In this document: positions 63,038 through 64,000 of the stretch, piece by piece
Layout of the letters: every line of letters starts with the position of its first letter
How positions within the stretch are numbered: the stretch's first letter is position 1
DNA from: Deinococcus sp. LM3
Lineage (GTDB): Bacteria > Deinococcota > Deinococci > Deinococcales > Deinococcaceae
NCBI RefSeq assembly: GCF_002017875.1
Contig: NZ_MUFV01000005.1
Coordinates: 62,001-126,000 of the forward strand
Direction of reading: 5' to 3'
DNA: 64,000 bases
Translations under genes and position numbers: made by a program
Notes under the pieces: model-generated
Seen by the model: the letters and a program-made list of their open reading frames with translations, nothing else
Told to the model about the DNA's origin: nothing
Database searches by the model: none

Positions 63038-63156
63038 AGTTCGCAGCTAAAACCTAATCTCAGGGGCAGCGATGCCGTCGATTGGAGGACTCCCGGGCTC
63101 CACTCTGGAGACTTCAACGACTTGGCCAAAATATTGGCTTTCGCTAGGTTAAGCCC

Positions 63157-64000
63157 ACACACTGGAGCGCCTCGGCCGCTTCCCTGGGGTGGGCACAGCG
63201 CACGAAGCCTGGCCAGGGTGCTGGTCCGGCGAAAGCGCAGTGGCCACATCCATCCCTGGCCTGCTCGGCCACGTCCCGGGCGAGGTGCCCGCGGAGCTGC
63301 AGCACCTGATCCAGCCCGGCCCGGCCCTGGAGTCCATCCAGCAGCGGACTGAAGACCGGCGCGTCGACCAGCAGGAGTGGCAGGGTGGCGACCAGGGCCG
63401 TGCCCCGCTCCCCACGGTAGGCGACGCGCAGGATCTCAGCGACCGCCTGGTCCCGCACCGCCAGCCAGTCCGGCCGCTCCGCGCTGGGCCGGGCCACGTT
63501 TAGGGCCGCCCGCCGGTCCATGACACCCGTCAGGGCTTCACGCACCGTCTGGTCCAGGGTCCGGGCGGCTAGGTAGGCCCCGGCGGCGTGGGGGTAGGTA
63601 CGGCCTCCAAGGCGAACCGGGGTGCGCGCCCAGAGACTCAGGAGTTCGGTGTCCTCCCAGGTGTCTGGACGCCACGGACGGGGGGCGGGCAGGGCCGGCG
63701 GCAGCCGGGGTGGAGGCGATGGTCGGTGCGGGCGCTTCGCCAGTGTGGAGCGGCCAGAATCCGGAGGGATGGGACGCTGGGCTGGGGCGGACTCTGCGGC
63801 AGCCTGACGCAGCCCAGCCAGGGAGAGCGGATTCACGGGACCAAGCAGATCGACGTGCATCTCCCCCCACCCAGGCCGAATGACCGGGGCGCCCGCCCGC
63901 CAGGTGCCGCGCTGCAGGGCCGCCTCGGGCTGCCAGGTGCTGCCTTTGGGGACGACGAGCACGGCGACATGAACGTCACAGCCAGCTGCTTTCAGGTGCC
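63157..64000 (-). CDS. NADAR-like protein, 5' end outside window, 3' end cut by transposon
   Basis: Frame open from the right edge to the transposon border, about 281 codons, N-terminus missing. The central LSLWARTPVRLGGRTYPHAA segment, a later RPDWLAVRDQAVAEILRVAY helix, and LVATLPLLLVDA match the pattern of NADAR/YbiA-like domains, which remove ADP-ribose from guanine or process NAD-derived groups; this is a by-eye call. Pro/Arg-rich linker before it. In the disrupted form three extra codons (ending LT) end at a TAG inside the terminal repeat at 63144. The lost 30 residues are at 55763-55855. Confidence 0.55.

Larger units (their letters stand above)
55856..63156. mobile_element. Tn3-family transposon, 7.3 kb, complete
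   Basis: Terminal inverted repeats start GGGCTTAACCTAGCGAA at 55856 and, complemented, at 63156. They then continue with mismatches to about 33 bp (left side to 55888). The direct repeat ACACA at 55851-55855 and 63157-63161 is the 5-bp target duplication typical of Tn3. It carries tnpA, tnpR, a res candidate, an amber-stopped lipoprotein gene, an unknown gene, an IS630 element, and two further small genes. The duplication is intact, so insertion is recent or the ends have not rearranged. Confidence 0.93.

Overview
The window is GC-rich and reads as accessory DNA, most likely a plasmid or megaplasmid, of a Deinococcus-type bacterium. That assignment is inference. It rests on the GC-rich coding style, short interspersed palindromic repeats, several probable leaderless starts, and a plasmid replication/partition set: a rep-like gene with internal iterons, parA and a ParB-like gene. 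No rRNA, tRNA or CRISPR array was seen.

Layout. 1-7 kb: partial metallophosphoesterase, a lipoprotein related to cholesterol-dependent cytolysins with a C-terminal CxxCH motif, a LuxR/SARP-like ATPase regulator, and a small lipoprotein pair. 7-9.6 kb: a two-gene operon ending in a WD40-repeat protein. 9.7-13 kb: a truncated UvrD-like helicase beside a MITE-like repeat, then about 2 kb without genes. 13-22 kb: plasmid maintenance, namely a replication-relaxation-like protein, a rep-like gene carrying four 23-bp iterons, a tandem 385-bp duplication, an HTH/nucleotidyltransferase pair resembling toxin-antitoxin, and parA/parB. 22-27 kb: a compact operon (DpdA-like transglycosylase, DpdG-like protein, DpdH-like ATPase) with a divergent XRE controller gene and a perfect 36-bp palindrome between them. 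27-33 kb, minus strand: preQ0 supply and insertion genes (a second transglycosylase, queT, queD, queE, queC, and a DUF6884/YaaA-TGT fusion). 34-53 kb, minus strand: the dpdE-F-G-H-I-J-K series, mostly coupled by 4-bp overlaps, followed by a RelE-like/UvrD fusion and a small partner. A divergent WYL regulator follows at 53.7 kb. 55-64 kb: rnhA, then a 7.3-kb Tn3-family transposon with a 5-bp target duplication. The transposon splits a NADAR-like gene and itself carries an IS630 element and surface-protein cargo.

How it works together. QueD, QueE and QueC, with the QueT transporter, should supply preQ0. DpdA-family transglycosylases would exchange guanine in DNA for preQ0, and the DUF6884/YaaA-like domain may convert it further to the amido form. 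DpdE-K would form the restriction arm that attacks unmodified DNA. The separate 22-27 kb operon pairs its own transglycosylase with G- and H-like proteins under a controller-type regulator. It looks like a compact, possibly undescribed relative of Dpd, and is the main discovery candidate here.
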